Both the position numbers and the translations under genes were made by a program. The notes beneath the pieces were generated by a model, which did not search any database, was not told where the DNA came from, and saw nothing but the letters and a program-made list of their open reading frames with translations. DNA of 64,000 bases from Burkholderiales bacterium. Lineage in GTDB: Bacteria; Pseudomonadota; Gammaproteobacteria; Burkholderiales; Ga0077523. The stretch is taken from NCBI GenBank assembly GCA_022843925.1, contig JALHMS010000003.1, positions 235,878-299,877 on the forward strand, given 5' to 3'. Positions within the stretch are counted from its first letter, which is position 1; each line of letters begins with the position of its first letter. Shown here piece after piece: positions 32,377 through 42,248 of the stretch.

Positions 32377-33399
32377 CTACTTCTTCGCGCGCCCCTGCTC
32401 CGCCGCGGCCGTCACGGCGCCGATCGCCTGGATGAGATCACGGCCGATGGTCGATTCGAACTCCGCGTACACCGGCAGCAGCGCAGCCCGCCACTCGGCA
32501 CGCTCCGCCGGCGTGAGCTGGTGGACCTGCGTCGTGCCCGCCGCCCGGACGAGTGCGAGGGCGTCGGTGTTCTCCTTGGCTGCGATGGCGCGCTCGTATC
32601 GCGTGGCCTCCTGCATCGCGCCTTCGAGCGCCTTCCGGAGATCGGCCGGCAGCCCCTCCCAGAACTTGCGGTTCACGATGACCGCATAGACGAGAAAGCC
32701 GTGGTCCGACAGCGTCAGATGCTTCTGCACCTCGTGCATCTTCTGGGTGTAGAAGTTCGAGGTCGAGTTCTCCTGCCCGTCCACCACGCCCTGCTGCAGC
32801 GCCGTGTAGACCTCGCTGAACGCCATCACCTGGGGAATCGCCCCGAGCTTCCGGAAGGTCGCCGAGAGGACCTTCGACGACTGCACGCGCACCTTCGCCG
32901 CCCGGAAATCCGCCACCTTGCGCAGCGGCCGGTTCGCGGAGATCTGCTTGAACCCGTTGTCCCAGTACGCGAGCCCCTTGATCCCCCTCGGTTCCAGCTT
33001 CGCGAAGAGGCGCTGACCGATCTCGCCGTCGATCACGCGATACACGGCTTCAGCACTCGGGAAGAGATACGGCAGATCGAAGACCTCGAAATCGCGCACG
33101 CCCAGCGGCCCGAACTTCGAGACCGACGGCGCGAGCATGTGCACTGCACCGCGCTGCAGCGCCTCGAGTTCGTCCCCGTCGCGATAGAGCTGGCTGTTCG
33201 GGTAGATCTCGACCTTGACGCGCCCCTTCGTCGCGACCTCCGCGAGCTGCCGGAACTTCTCCGCCGCCTTGCCCTTCGGCGTGTCGGGCGCGACGACATG
33301 GCTGAACTTGATCGTGATGGTCTGGGCCGCTGCACCTGGGGCCACAGCCGCACCCCACATCAGCACGAGGACGACAGCGAGACGGCGGATCGTGAACAT
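32377..33399 (-). CDS. dctP: TRAP transporter substrate-binding protein DctP
   Basis: A 340-residue periplasmic binding protein with a signal peptide (to about AAAQ, residue 26). IKFSHVVAPDTPKGKAAEKF, YPNSQLYRDGDELEALQRG, an arginine in AAKVRVQSSKV placed to bind a carboxylate, and NSTSNFYTQKMHEVQ match DctP proteins for C4-dicarboxylates or related acids. Substrate not resolved. A longer frame to 34461 runs through tilS antisense and is rejected. First gene of dctPQM. Confidence 0.93.
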   Translation of the reverse strand: MFTIRRLAVVLVLMWGAAVAPGAAAQTITIKFSHVVAPDTPKGKAAEKFRQLAEVATKGRVKVEIYPNSQLYRDGDELEALQRGAVHMLAPSVSKFGPLGVRDFEVFDLPYLFPSAEAVYRVIDGEIGQRLFAKLEPRGIKGLAYWDNGFKQISANRPLRKVADFRAAKVRVQSSKVLSATFRKLGAIPQVMAFSEVYTALQQGVVDGQENSTSNFYTQKMHEVQKHLTLSDHGFLVYAVIVNRKFWEGLPADLRKALEGAMQEATRYERAIAAKENTDALALVRAAGTTQVHQLTPAERAEWRAALLPVYAEFESTIGRDLIQAIGAVTAAAEQGRAKK

Positions 33400-33449
33400 G
33401 GTCACCTCGAACTTGGAGGGGCAGATTGTAGGCGGCGGCCCGCGTCGCG

Positions 33450-34790
33450 TCAGGTCTCGCCATCCACCGGAGCGACGATCGGCACGACACCCGGTTCGCC
33501 ATGGTTGGCGGCGAACGCCGCATCCGGGCCCAGCCCGCTCACCCACGCGAGGCGACCGTCGACGACGAGCAGCGGCACCGCATCGCGCGCCCAGGGCGGC
33601 AATCCGGCTTCGCGCAGGAGATCCTTCAGCGGTCGATGGGGACGATTCGCGGCGAGTTGCAGGCGCTGACCGCTGCGACGGGTCGACACCTCGACGCGCC
33701 GTCCTGCGAGCTGGGCCGCGCGGACGCCCGCACCCGAATGCATCTCGAAGCGCAGGGAGCGACCGTCGGGCAGCGGAAGCACCGACGCGCCGTCCCAGGG
33801 GACCACCCATCCGGGGGGTACCCGCGGTGTCGGCTCGAGGCGGAGCCGCCGTCGGTGGACCACGAGCGCAAACGCCGCATCCGGCACGACCACGCGGCGA
33901 TGCCGACCCGCGGTCGCGAACTGGCGCAGCCAGTCGAAGAGCCGGTCCCTGGGAGGCGCCGCGACGCCGGCTCGATGCAACCAGACCCGCAGGACGTTGG
34001 CGGCGCGCACCGGATCCAGGCGGGCGAGACCATCGAGATCGATGCCCTCGGATCCGTGCACCTTCGCGAGATCGTCGGCACCGAGCGCGTCGGCCAGCGA
34101 CATCGCATCGGCAGCGTTCGCGGCGACGCGGGCGAGCGTGCCGCGCCAGCCCGGAAAGCGCGCCTCGATGCGCGGCAGGATCTCGTGGCGGAGATAGTTC
34201 CGGGCATGGCCGGTGTCGGCATTGGATTCGTCGTCGACCCACGCGAGGCAGGCCGCGTGCGCGTACACCTGCAAGGCCGCGCGCGAGACGCCGAGCAGGG
34301 GCCGGAAGATGCGGGGCCAGCCCTTCACCGCGCGCATCTCCGGCATCGCGGAGAGCCCGGCGGGGCCCGCACCCCGCAGCATCTGGAGCAGCACCGTCTC
34401 GCCCTGGTCGTCGGCATGATGGGCAAGCGCGACGACGTCGGCGCCGGATTCGCGATAGCAACGGTAGCGGGCGCGCCGAGCCGCTGCCTCGACCCCGAGT
34501 GCAGCGCGATCGGAGACATCGACCCGTTCCACCACGATGGGCACCGACAGCGTCTTGCAGAGCGCCACGCAGAACGCCGCCCAGTCATCGGCCCGTGGGT
34601 TGAGTCCGTGGTGGATGTGCAGCGCGCGGACTCGCAGATCGAGCGAGGGAGCCAGCGCGTGCAGGAGATGCAGGAGGACGACGGAATCAAGCCCCCCGGA
34701 AAGTCCGACGGCGACTTCCGTGCCGGCCGTCAGGTGGGCCGCGCAACGGCCGCGGATGCGTTCGGACAGGCGATCGGCAACAGGTGCCAA
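33450..34790 (-). CDS. tilS: tRNA(Ile)-lysidine synthetase TilS
   Basis: A 446-residue enzyme making lysidine at C34 of tRNA-Ile(CAU). The PP-loop ATP motif SGGLDS (31-36), HIHHGLNPRADDW and ALAHHADDQGETVLLQMLRG are diagnostic, followed by the C-terminal tRNA-binding domains. No ATG is available between the accA stop and the conserved core. TTG at 34790, 16 bases past accA, is the best start; the frame upstream overlaps accA. Confidence 0.92.
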   Translation of the reverse strand: MAPVADRLSERIRGRCAAHLTAGTEVAVGLSGGLDSVVLLHLLHALAPSLDLRVRALHIHHGLNPRADDWAAFCVALCKTLSVPIVVERVDVSDRAALGVEAAARRARYRCYRESGADVVALAHHADDQGETVLLQMLRGAGPAGLSAMPEMRAVKGWPRIFRPLLGVSRAALQVYAHAACLAWVDDESNADTGHARNYLRHEILPRIEARFPGWRGTLARVAANAADAMSLADALGADDLAKVHGSEGIDLDGLARLDPVRAANVLRVWLHRAGVAAPPRDRLFDWLRQFATAGRHRRVVVPDAAFALVVHRRRLRLEPTPRVPPGWVVPWDGASVLPLPDGRSLRFEMHSGAGVRAAQLAGRRVEVSTRRSGQRLQLAANRPHRPLKDLLREAGLPPWARDAVPLLVVDGRLAWVSGLGPDAAFAANHGEPGVVPIVAPVDGET

Positions 34791-34806
34791 GGGGTCGCCG
34801 CCCGGC

Positions 34807-35775
34807 TCAGCGCGGAGCGACTTCCTTGTACTTGCCGTAGCCGAGCAACCGCTCGAACCGGGTTTCGAGCAGTTCGTCGACCGGCTTGGCGCGAAGATCG
34901 CGCAGGGCTTCGGACAGCGCCTTGCGCACCGACTGCATCGTGGCGCCATAGTCGCGATGGGCACCGCCCAGGGGCTCGGGGATCACCTTGTCGATGAGGC
35001 CCAGCGTCTTGAGGCGGCTCGCGGTGATCCCGAGCGTCTCGGCCGCCTCGGGGGCCTTGTCCGCGCTCTTCCACAGGATGGAGGCACACCCCTCCGGGGA
35101 GATCACGGAGTAGATCGAATACTGGAGCATCATCACGATATCGCCGACGGCGACGGCCAGCGCGCCGCCGGAGCCGCCCTCGCCGATCACCGTCGTGATG
35201 ATGGGCACCCGGAGTTCCGCCATGACGTAAAGGTTGCGACCGATCGCCTCGGACTGGCCGCGCTCCTCGGCGCCCACGCCCGGGTAGGCGCCCGGGGTGT
35301 CGACGAAGGTGAACACCGGCAGATCGAACTTCTCCGCGAGCTTCATCAGGCGCAGGGCCTTGCGGTAGCCCTCCGGCTTGGGCATCCCGAAATTACGGAG
35401 GATCTTCTCCTTCGTGTCCCGGCCCTTCTGGTGCCCGATGAGCATGCAGGGCTCGCCACCGAAACGGGCGAGGCCACCCACGATCGAGGCGTCCTCGGCG
35501 AAGGCACGGTCACCGTGCAATTCCTCGAAATCGGTGAAAAGGTTCTGCGCGTAGTCGAGCGTGTACGGGCGCTGCGGATGCCGTGCCACCTGGGAGATCT
35601 GCCAGGAGCTGAGCTTCCCGTAGATGTCCTTCGTGAGCGTGTTGCTCTTCTTCTGCAGGCGGGAGATCTCCTCGGAGATGTCGACGGCCGAGTCGTCCTG
35701 CACGTAGCGCAGTTCTTCGATCTTCTGTTCGAGCTCGGCGATGGGCTGCTCGAAATCCAGGAAGGTGGTCTTCAT
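34807..35775 (-). CDS. accA: Acetyl-CoA carboxylase carboxyltransferase subunit alpha
   Basis: A 322-residue subunit of the heteromeric carboxyltransferase that makes malonyl-CoA for fatty acid synthesis. The N-terminal coiled coil ([16 protein letters not shown]), [16 protein letters not shown] [20 protein letters not shown] and [15 protein letters not shown] are diagnostic. Followed by tilS, a common pairing in betaproteobacteria. Confidence 0.98.
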   Translation of the reverse strand: MKTTFLDFEQPIAELEQKIEELRYVQDDSAVDISEEISRLQKKSNTLTKDIYGKLSSWQISQVARHPQRPYTLDYAQNLFTDFEELHGDRAFAEDASIVGGLARFGGEPCMLIGHQKGRDTKEKILRNFGMPKPEGYRKALRLMKLAEKFDLPVFTFVDTPGAYPGVGAEERGQSEAIGRNLYVMAELRVPIITTVIGEGGSGGALAVAVGDIVMMLQYSIYSVISPEGCASILWKSADKAPEAAETLGITASRLKTLGLIDKVIPEPLGGAHRDYGATMQSVRKALSEALRDLRAKPVDELLETRFERLLGYGKYKEVAPR

Positions 35776-35807
35776 GGCGGCGGATTATACGGACGGTCGG
35801 GCGCCCG

Positions 35808-36098
35808 TCACTTCCCGTATTGGGTGGTCAGATAGTCGACGATGGCCTGCACTTCGGCCTCATCGATCCGTGCACCCATGATCCTGACCATCTTGCCGAC
35901 CGACGCCTCCCAGCCCTTCCGATCGAGGATCGGCGAATTCATCTCGATGTAGTCGAGGCTGTGGCACGAGACGCATCGGGTCTCGACGATCTCTCGTCCC
36001 GGGCCTTCCTTCAGCCGGATGTTGTCCTCCCCCGCCCAGGCCAGCGAAGCGCACGTGCCGGCGGCGACAATCAGGGATCGCAGAAACGTGCATGGCAT
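35808..36098 (-). CDS. Monohaem cytochrome c, SorB-like sulfite dehydrogenase subunit
   Basis: A 96-residue periplasmic c-type cytochrome: signal peptide to about AWA (22), haem site CVSCH (42-46), and methionines at 53, 70 and 74 as possible axial ligands. IEMNSPILDRKGWEASVGKM fits SorB, the electron acceptor of SorA. It follows the molybdenum subunit by 11 bases, supporting a SorAB complex that passes electrons from sulfite to the respiratory chain (inference). Confidence 0.85.
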   Translation of the reverse strand: MPCTFLRSLIVAAGTCASLAWAGEDNIRLKEGPGREIVETRCVSCHSLDYIEMNSPILDRKGWEASVGKMVRIMGARIDEAEVQAIVDYLTTQYGK

Positions 36099-36109
36099 GA
36101 CAGGGCTCC

Positions 36110-37324
36110 CTAGCAGCGGATGCGAACACGCTGGACCACGTTGTTGTGGTATCCGGCGGGATTGAAGACGAGATCGAACGTCTGCGTGACGCCGATGCGG
36201 TTGGTCGCCCGCGCCATCAGGACGTGCTCTCCGGGTTCCGGGTTGAAGGCGAAGCTCCACTGGCGCCAGGAGAATCGGCCGAGGTCCTCGCCCAGCGCGC
36301 CTGCCTGCCAGAGGCGCCCGCCGTCGATCGAGACTTCCACCCGGTCGACGCCGTAGCCGCCATCCCACGCCACGCCCCGCACGAAGAGCGGCGTCTTCGC
36401 CCTGTAGATGCCCTGGTCGCGGATGTTCGTGATGAGCGAGTTCGTGACCATCTCTGTGATGGGTGTGGTGGTCTCGGACTCCTGGGACACGAAGCGGTCC
36501 ACGACGGGAAAGCGCCCCTTCGGAATGCGATAGGCCTGCGCCGTCCAGAACCCCGTCGATGGCGTGCTCCGCACGTCGATGCCGGTGAGATGCTTCATCC
36601 AGTAGGTGGCTGTCCACCCCGGAACCACCAGACGCACCGGATACCCGTTCCAGTGGGGCAGCGGCTCTCCGTTCATCTCCCAGGCGATCAACGTGTTCTC
36701 GTCCATCGCCTTCCACGCCGGCAGGCTCTTGACGAAATCGGGCGTCGCGTCGATCGGCGCCGTGTCCGCACCGTCGAAGGCCACCTCGACCGCGCGGCCC
36801 GTGATGCCGGCCCTCGCGAGCACATCCTTCAGGCGTACCCCCTTCCAGAGCGCATTGCCCATCGCACCGTGACCCCATTGGATCCCCGGCACGTGCGGTT
36901 TCGAGAGTCCGCGACGATTGCCGGAGCAGAGGCACAGCGCAGCGAACTCCACCTGGGGATAGCCGGACTGCAGTTCCGCGAGCGACAGTTCCAACGGGGT
37001 CCCGGCAGCGTCTCCGCCGATGCGCAAACGCCATGTCGAGGCGTCGATCTCCGGAACGCCTGCCAGGTGATAACGCACGAAGAACGCGTCGTTCGGCGTA
37101 TAGGGATCGTTGAAGTTGCGGACCGGGGTCTCGAAGTTCGGCGGACGCCAGGAGCGCTTGATGAGCGGCTGCTTGCCGGGGAGGGTGTCGTACTCCGACG
37201 AATCGAGTGCGCCATCGGGCAGGCCCGCAGGCCCGATGCCGCGATCCGCCAGCGCACCCGGGGCCTGCGACAGACCCGCGCTTCCGGCCATCGCGAGGAT
37301 CAGTCTTCTTCGAGTTTCGTTCAC
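36110..37324 (-). CDS. SorA-like sulfite oxidase/dehydrogenase, molybdenum subunit
   Basis: A 404-residue sulfite-oxidase-family protein. The N terminus has a twin-arginine signal (RRRLIL, 5-10). The Moco-binding domain has the ligand cysteine in CSGNRRG (C133), GIQWGHGAMGNALWKGVRL and NGYPVRLVVPGW; the C-terminal dimerisation domain has VEVSIDGGRLWQ. The GTG at 37324 is preceded by GGAGGGG and yields the Tat signal directly. Paired with a SorB-like cytochrome. Export folded with Moco is expected. Confidence 0.88.
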   Translation of the reverse strand: MNETRRRLILAMAGSAGLSQAPGALADRGIGPAGLPDGALDSSEYDTLPGKQPLIKRSWRPPNFETPVRNFNDPYTPNDAFFVRYHLAGVPEIDASTWRLRIGGDAAGTPLELSLAELQSGYPQVEFAALCLCSGNRRGLSKPHVPGIQWGHGAMGNALWKGVRLKDVLARAGITGRAVEVAFDGADTAPIDATPDFVKSLPAWKAMDENTLIAWEMNGEPLPHWNGYPVRLVVPGWTATYWMKHLTGIDVRSTPSTGFWTAQAYRIPKGRFPVVDRFVSQESETTTPITEMVTNSLITNIRDQGIYRAKTPLFVRGVAWDGGYGVDRVEVSIDGGRLWQAGALGEDLGRFSWRQWSFAFNPEPGEHVLMARATNRIGVTQTFDLVFNPAGYHNNVVQRVRIRC

Positions 37325-37395
37325 TTCCGGCCCCTCCGATGCACTGCACGTGGCTTGGAAGGCGATTCTGTCACGATCCCGCAGCCGGCGCGGCT

Positions 37396-39114
37396 TCAGA
37401 AGAGCACGCCGGCGCGTCCGCGCGGATCGCTGGCCGGCGTGGCCTCGCCGGTGGCGGCGTCGACGAAGACCGCCTGCATGTTGCCCCACCGCCTACGCCC
37501 TTCGACCACGACGTGTCCCTTGCCCTCTAGGGCCCTCACCCAGTCGGGGCCGAACTGCCCGGGCTCGAACTCGATCCGGTCGGGAAGGTATTGATGGTGG
37601 TAGCGCGGCACGGCGACCACACGCTCCGGATCGACCGTCGACGACCCGAGGTGCTCGAGAATGCCGAGGATCACCATGCTGATGATCCGCGAACCACCCG
37701 GCGTCCCGAGGACGAGAACGCCGCGGGCGTCCTCGACGAAGGTGGGCGACATGCTCGACAGCGGCCGCTTGCCCGGCTCGATGATGTTGCCGGAGAACCC
37801 GGTGAGGCCGTAGAGGTTGCCCCCGGTCGCGGCCACCGAGAAATCGTTCATCTCGTTGTTCAGCAGCACGCCGCTCGTACCCGCCACGAAGGCGGATCCG
37901 AAGGGGCCGTTCACGCTGAGTGTCGCCGCAACGCGGTTCCCCTGGGCATCGACCACCGAGAAGTGCGTGGTGTTGTCGCCCTGCCTCACCGGTTCGGCCG
38001 CGTCGAGGGCAGCACTGGGCGTGGCCCGCGCGACATCGATGGACGCCGCGCGCGCCACGCCGTACTCGCGGCGCGCGAGCGTTGCGGGGATCGTCACGAA
38101 ATCGGCATCGCCCATGTAGCGGGACCGATCGTGATAGCCGCGACGCATCGCCTCGACGACGAGATGCACCCGGTCGGTCGGCGACAGGCCGCGGAGGTCG
38201 AAGCACGCGAGGATGTGGAAGACCTGGGTCATCACCAGCCCGCCGCTCGACGGCAGCGGCGCGGTGACGATGCGCGCCGTTCCGTACTCGATGCGCTGCG
38301 GTTCCCGTTCGACGACGTCGTAGTTCGCAAGGTCATCGAGCGTCCAGATGCCACCTGCCGCCGCCACCCCCGCCACCATCGCCTCGGCCACGGGCCCACG
38401 ATAGAAGCCGTCGCGGCCCGATGCGGCGATCGCACGGATCGTCGATCCGAGCGCCGGCTGCCTGATCATGAACCCGACGGCCGGCACCTTCCCGCCATCG
38501 AGGAAAGCCCCCCCTGCCAGGGCGTCAGCCTCGAGCGCAGACGCGCGCCAGCCGGCTGCCGCCACGAACCGCGCATCGGCCGCATAGCCTTCCTCCGCGT
38601 GCCGTTGCGCCGACAGCAGGAGTTCAGCGAGGGGTCTGGATCCGTAACGACTCTGGAGATGGACCAGACCGGCGGCAAGCCCGGGAATCGCCGCGGCGCG
38701 GGCACCATCGAGCGATGCGCGGGTATCCACCTTCCCCTGCGCATCGAGATACATGTCCCTGGTCGCGGCCAGGGGCGCCTTCTCGCGGGCATCGACGACG
38801 ATGTCGCGGCCGTCCGACGCGCGATGCAGCAGGAAGAACCCGCCGCCACCGAACCCCGAGGCGAACGGCTCGACCACCGCAAGCGTGGCGGCGACCGCCA
38901 CCGCAGCATCGAAAGCATTGCCGCCGGCGGCCAGAACGTCTTCACCGGCGCGCGTCGCGAGCGGGTGCGCGGACGCGACCGCATGGCGCTGACCGGCCTC
39001 TGCCGCCTGGCCGGAGAAGGAAATCGCCAGCACCAGGAGAGCAACGCCTGCACGCCGCCAGGGGGACTCCACCGTGGATCTGCGCGAGGTGAACATCAAC
39101 GCATCGCCGCTCAT
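37396..39114 (-). CDS. ggt: Gamma-glutamyltransferase
   Basis: A 572-residue N-terminal-nucleophile hydrolase of the periplasm, made as a precursor and self-cleaved. Signal segment at about 22-40; GGNAFDAAVAVAATLAVVEP early; the processing site is NTTHFSV with nucleophile Thr382; the small subunit holds PLSSMSPTFV and GTPGGSRI. Breaks gamma-glutamyl bonds of glutathione and its conjugates. The ATG overlaps the RND pump stop (ATGA, 39111-39114), placing it as the last gene of the efflux operon. Confidence 0.94.
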   Translation of the reverse strand: MSGDALMFTSRRSTVESPWRRAGVALLVLAISFSGQAAEAGQRHAVASAHPLATRAGEDVLAAGGNAFDAAVAVAATLAVVEPFASGFGGGGFFLLHRASDGRDIVVDAREKAPLAATRDMYLDAQGKVDTRASLDGARAAAIPGLAAGLVHLQSRYGSRPLAELLLSAQRHAEEGYAADARFVAAAGWRASALEADALAGGAFLDGGKVPAVGFMIRQPALGSTIRAIAASGRDGFYRGPVAEAMVAGVAAAGGIWTLDDLANYDVVEREPQRIEYGTARIVTAPLPSSGGLVMTQVFHILACFDLRGLSPTDRVHLVVEAMRRGYHDRSRYMGDADFVTIPATLARREYGVARAASIDVARATPSAALDAAEPVRQGDNTTHFSVVDAQGNRVAATLSVNGPFGSAFVAGTSGVLLNNEMNDFSVAATGGNLYGLTGFSGNIIEPGKRPLSSMSPTFVEDARGVLVLGTPGGSRIISMVILGILEHLGSSTVDPERVVAVPRYHHQYLPDRIEFEPGQFGPDWVRALEGKGHVVVEGRRRWGNMQAVFVDAATGEATPASDPRGRAGVLF

Positions 39115-42100
39115 GCCGCCGCCGGACGGCGCACGCGGAAGACCGCCGCGTAGAGGGCCGGCAGGAAGAGCAGCGTCAGGATGGTCGCCACCAGCAGCCC
39201 GCCCATGATCGCCACGGCCATGGGCCCCCAGAAGTTGGACCTCGACAGGGGAATCATCGCCAGGATCGCTGCGGCCGCCGTGAGGATGATCGGGCGGAAG
39301 CGGCGCACGGTCGCCTCGATCACCGCATGCCATGGCTCGTGCCCCTCGGTGATGTCCTGGTCGATCTGGTCCACGAGGATGATCGAGTTGCGCATGATCA
39401 TCCCCGAGAGCGCAATGAAACCGAGCATCGCCACGAACCCGAACGGCACGCGCCCGACGAGCAGGAAGAGACACACGCCGATGATGCCGAGCGGTGCGGT
39501 CACGAGCACGAGCAGGGTCTTGCGGATGTTCTGCAGATGCACCATCAGCAGGGTGACGACCGTGATCAGCATGAGCGGCAGCACCGCATTCACCGACCCC
39601 TGTCCCCGAGCGCTCTCCTCGATCGCCCCGCCCATCGAGATCTTGTACCCGGGTGGCAGCTTCGCTGCGATCGCCAGCATCGCGGGCTCCAGCTTCTTGG
39701 AGACATCCGGCGGCTGCACGGCACCGATCACATCGCCCTGGACCGTGATCGTGGGTACGCGCGACCGACGCCAGATGAGGCCATCCTCGAACTCGTACGT
39801 GATCTTCGCCACGTGCGACAGCGGCACCCAGCGGCCGCTCTGGGTGGGTACGTTGATGTCACCGATCTCGGCGAGGCTGCGACGCTCCCCGCCCTCGGCG
39901 CGCGCCATGACCTCGATCAGCTTGTCGCGCTCGCGGAAGTCGGTGATCCGGAACCCGGTCAGCACGGAACTCAGCAGATTCGAAAGACCGGCGGATGTCA
40001 CGCCGACCATGCGGGCCTTGTTCTGGTCGATCTCGAGTTTGACCACCTTGCTCTTCTCGTTCCAGTCGAGGTGGACGAGCCGCATGTTGGGATGCGCGCG
40101 CAGCACCGCCGCCATCTCGCCTCCGATCCGGCGCAGTTCATCGAAGTCGTCACCGCTCACCCGGAACGCCACCGGATACGGGACGGGCGGCCCGTTCTGC
40201 AGCGGCTGCACGCGCGCACGCACGCGGGAGAACTGCGTCTCGAGAATCTCCTCGAGGCGGGTCTGCAGACGGTTGCGCGCCTCGACCGACTTCGCCGTCA
40301 CCACGAACTCCACGAGATTCGCGTTGTTGAGCTGCTGATCGAGCGGCAGATAGAAGCGCGGGCTCCCGCCGCCCACGTAGGCGACGAACTTCTCGACGTC
40401 GTCGTCCTTGGCGAGAATGGCCTCGAGGCGCCTGGCCTCGGCGTCCGTGGCGCCCATGGCTGAACCGCTCTGCAGCCACAGGTCGACCACCAGTTCGGGC
40501 CGGTCCGCGGAGGGGAAGAACTGTTGCTGGACGAAACCGAATCCGACGATCGAGAGCGCGAAGAGGCCGATGGTCCCGGCGATCACCGTCTTCCGGAACG
40601 TCACGCACCATGTCACGACGGAACGGAACCAGCGGTAGAAGGGCCTGGCGTAGACGTCCTCGGGCGCATGGCCACCACCGTGCGAGGCCGCGGCAAGGCG
40701 GGGGAACAAACGCCCCGCGATGCGCGAGAGCAGGCCGGGGCCGTGGCCGAGTTTCGCGTAGTCGGGCAGGAGGTGATAGCCCATGTAGGGGATGAACAGC
40801 ACCGCGACGACCCACGACACGATGAGCGAGATGAACACCACGGCGAAGATCGAGAAGGTGTATTCCCCGGCCGCCGACTTGGCGAGTCCGACCGGCAGGA
40901 AGCCCGCAGCCGTCACCAGGGTCCCCGTGAGCATCGACGGCGCGGTGGACGTATAGGCGAACACGCCGGCACGGAATCGATCCCAGCCCTGCTCCATCTT
41001 GATGGCCATCATCTCGACCGCGATGATCGCGTCGTCGACGAGCAGACCCAGGGCGATGATGAGGGCGCCCAGAGAGATCCGCTGGAGGTCGATCTTGAAG
41101 AGGTACATCAGCAGGAACGTGACCGCGAGCACCAGCGGTATCGACAGGGCAACCACGATGCCGGTGCGCATCCCCAGCGAAAGGAAACTCACGGCAAGCA
41201 CGATGATCACGGCTTCGGCGAGCGTCATCATGAACTCGCTCACCGACCGCCCCACGACCGTGGGCTGGTCGGCCACCTTGTGCACGTCGATGCCCACCGG
41301 CAGGTTCTGCCCGAGGCGCGCCATGCTGCCCTCGAGATCCCGGCCCAGGGAGATGATGTCCCCACCTTTCCGCATGGAGACCGCAAGGCCCATCGCCGGT
41401 TGCCCGTTGAACCGCATGAGCAGGGACGGGGGATCCGCGTAACCGCGATACACCTTCGCGATGTCGCCCAGGCGGAACAGTCGCCCGTTCGCCAGGATGC
41501 CGATCTCGCGGATGCTTTCGACCGACTTGAAGTCGCCGGACACCCGCACCTGCACCTGGTCGTCCCGCGTCTCGAACGTACCGGCCGGTGCCATCACGTT
41601 CTGCTGGCGAAGCACCTCGAAGATGGCGAGCGGATCCACGCCCAGCGTGGCGAGCTTGCGATGCGACATCTCGATCCAGACCTTCTCGGACTGCTCGCCG
41701 AGCACCGCGACCTTGCCCACGTCCGGTAGACGCACCAGTTCGCGCCGGAAGGTCTCCACGTGGTCGCGCAGCTCGGCGAACGAATAGCCGTCGGTAGTGA
41801 AGGCGTAGATGTTGCCGAACGTGTCGCCGAACTCGTCGTTGAAGAACGGCCCTTGCACGCCGCTCGGCAACGTGTACTGGATGTCCTGCACCTTCTTGCG
41901 GACCTGGTACCACGAATTCGGGACGTCCTTGGGCGGCGTGTAGTCCTTCAGGGTGATGAAGATCATCGACTCGCCGGGCTTCGAGTAGCTGCGGGTGAAG
42001 TCGATCCAGGGCGTCTCCTGGAGCTTCTTCTCCAGGCGCTCGGTCACCTCGAGTTCCACCTCCCGGGCCGTGGCCCCCGGCCACAGCGTGCGCACGACCA

Positions 42101-42248
42101 TGACCTTGAAGGTGAACTCGGGGTCCTCGTTCTGACCCAGCCGGAGATACGCATACACACCCGCCACGCTGAGCGCGAGCATGAAGTACAGCACGAGGGC
42201 CTGATGTTTGAGGGCCCACTCCGAGATGTTGAGACGTGTCGAGATCAT
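39111..42248 (-). CDS. RND efflux pump inner-membrane subunit
   Basis: A 1045-residue proton-driven exporter. Twelve membrane helices and two large periplasmic loops fit AcrB/HAE1-type pumps. The TM4 proton relay is present as GLLVDDAIIAVE (D405, D406). The TM10 lysine of AcrB is replaced by Arg953 (GMIMRNSIILVDQ). Couples with the membrane fusion protein upstream; no outer-membrane TolC-like gene is in the operon. Substrates unknown. Confidence 0.95.
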   Translation of the reverse strand: MISTRLNISEWALKHQALVLYFMLALSVAGVYAYLRLGQNEDPEFTFKVMVVRTLWPGATAREVELEVTERLEKKLQETPWIDFTRSYSKPGESMIFITLKDYTPPKDVPNSWYQVRKKVQDIQYTLPSGVQGPFFNDEFGDTFGNIYAFTTDGYSFAELRDHVETFRRELVRLPDVGKVAVLGEQSEKVWIEMSHRKLATLGVDPLAIFEVLRQQNVMAPAGTFETRDDQVQVRVSGDFKSVESIREIGILANGRLFRLGDIAKVYRGYADPPSLLMRFNGQPAMGLAVSMRKGGDIISLGRDLEGSMARLGQNLPVGIDVHKVADQPTVVGRSVSEFMMTLAEAVIIVLAVSFLSLGMRTGIVVALSIPLVLAVTFLLMYLFKIDLQRISLGALIIALGLLVDDAIIAVEMMAIKMEQGWDRFRAGVFAYTSTAPSMLTGTLVTAAGFLPVGLAKSAAGEYTFSIFAVVFISLIVSWVVAVLFIPYMGYHLLPDYAKLGHGPGLLSRIAGRLFPRLAAASHGGGHAPEDVYARPFYRWFRSVVTWCVTFRKTVIAGTIGLFALSIVGFGFVQQQFFPSADRPELVVDLWLQSGSAMGATDAEARRLEAILAKDDDVEKFVAYVGGGSPRFYLPLDQQLNNANLVEFVVTAKSVEARNRLQTRLEEILETQFSRVRARVQPLQNGPPVPYPVAFRVSGDDFDELRRIGGEMAAVLRAHPNMRLVHLDWNEKSKVVKLEIDQNKARMVGVTSAGLSNLLSSVLTGFRITDFRERDKLIEVMARAEGGERRSLAEIGDINVPTQSGRWVPLSHVAKITYEFEDGLIWRRSRVPTITVQGDVIGAVQPPDVSKKLEPAMLAIAAKLPPGYKISMGGAIEESARGQGSVNAVLPLMLITVVTLLMVHLQNIRKTLLVLVTAPLGIIGVCLFLLVGRVPFGFVAMLGFIALSGMIMRNSIILVDQIDQDITEGHEPWHAVIEATVRRFRPIILTAAAAILAMIPLSRSNFWGPMAVAIMGGLLVATILTLLFLPALYAAVFRVRRPAAA

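Noticed and set aside
32377..34461. Extended dctP frame of 694 residues
   Set aside because: The part upstream of 33399 is antisense-like, Arg-rich and overlaps tilS; the signal peptide fixes the start at 33399.
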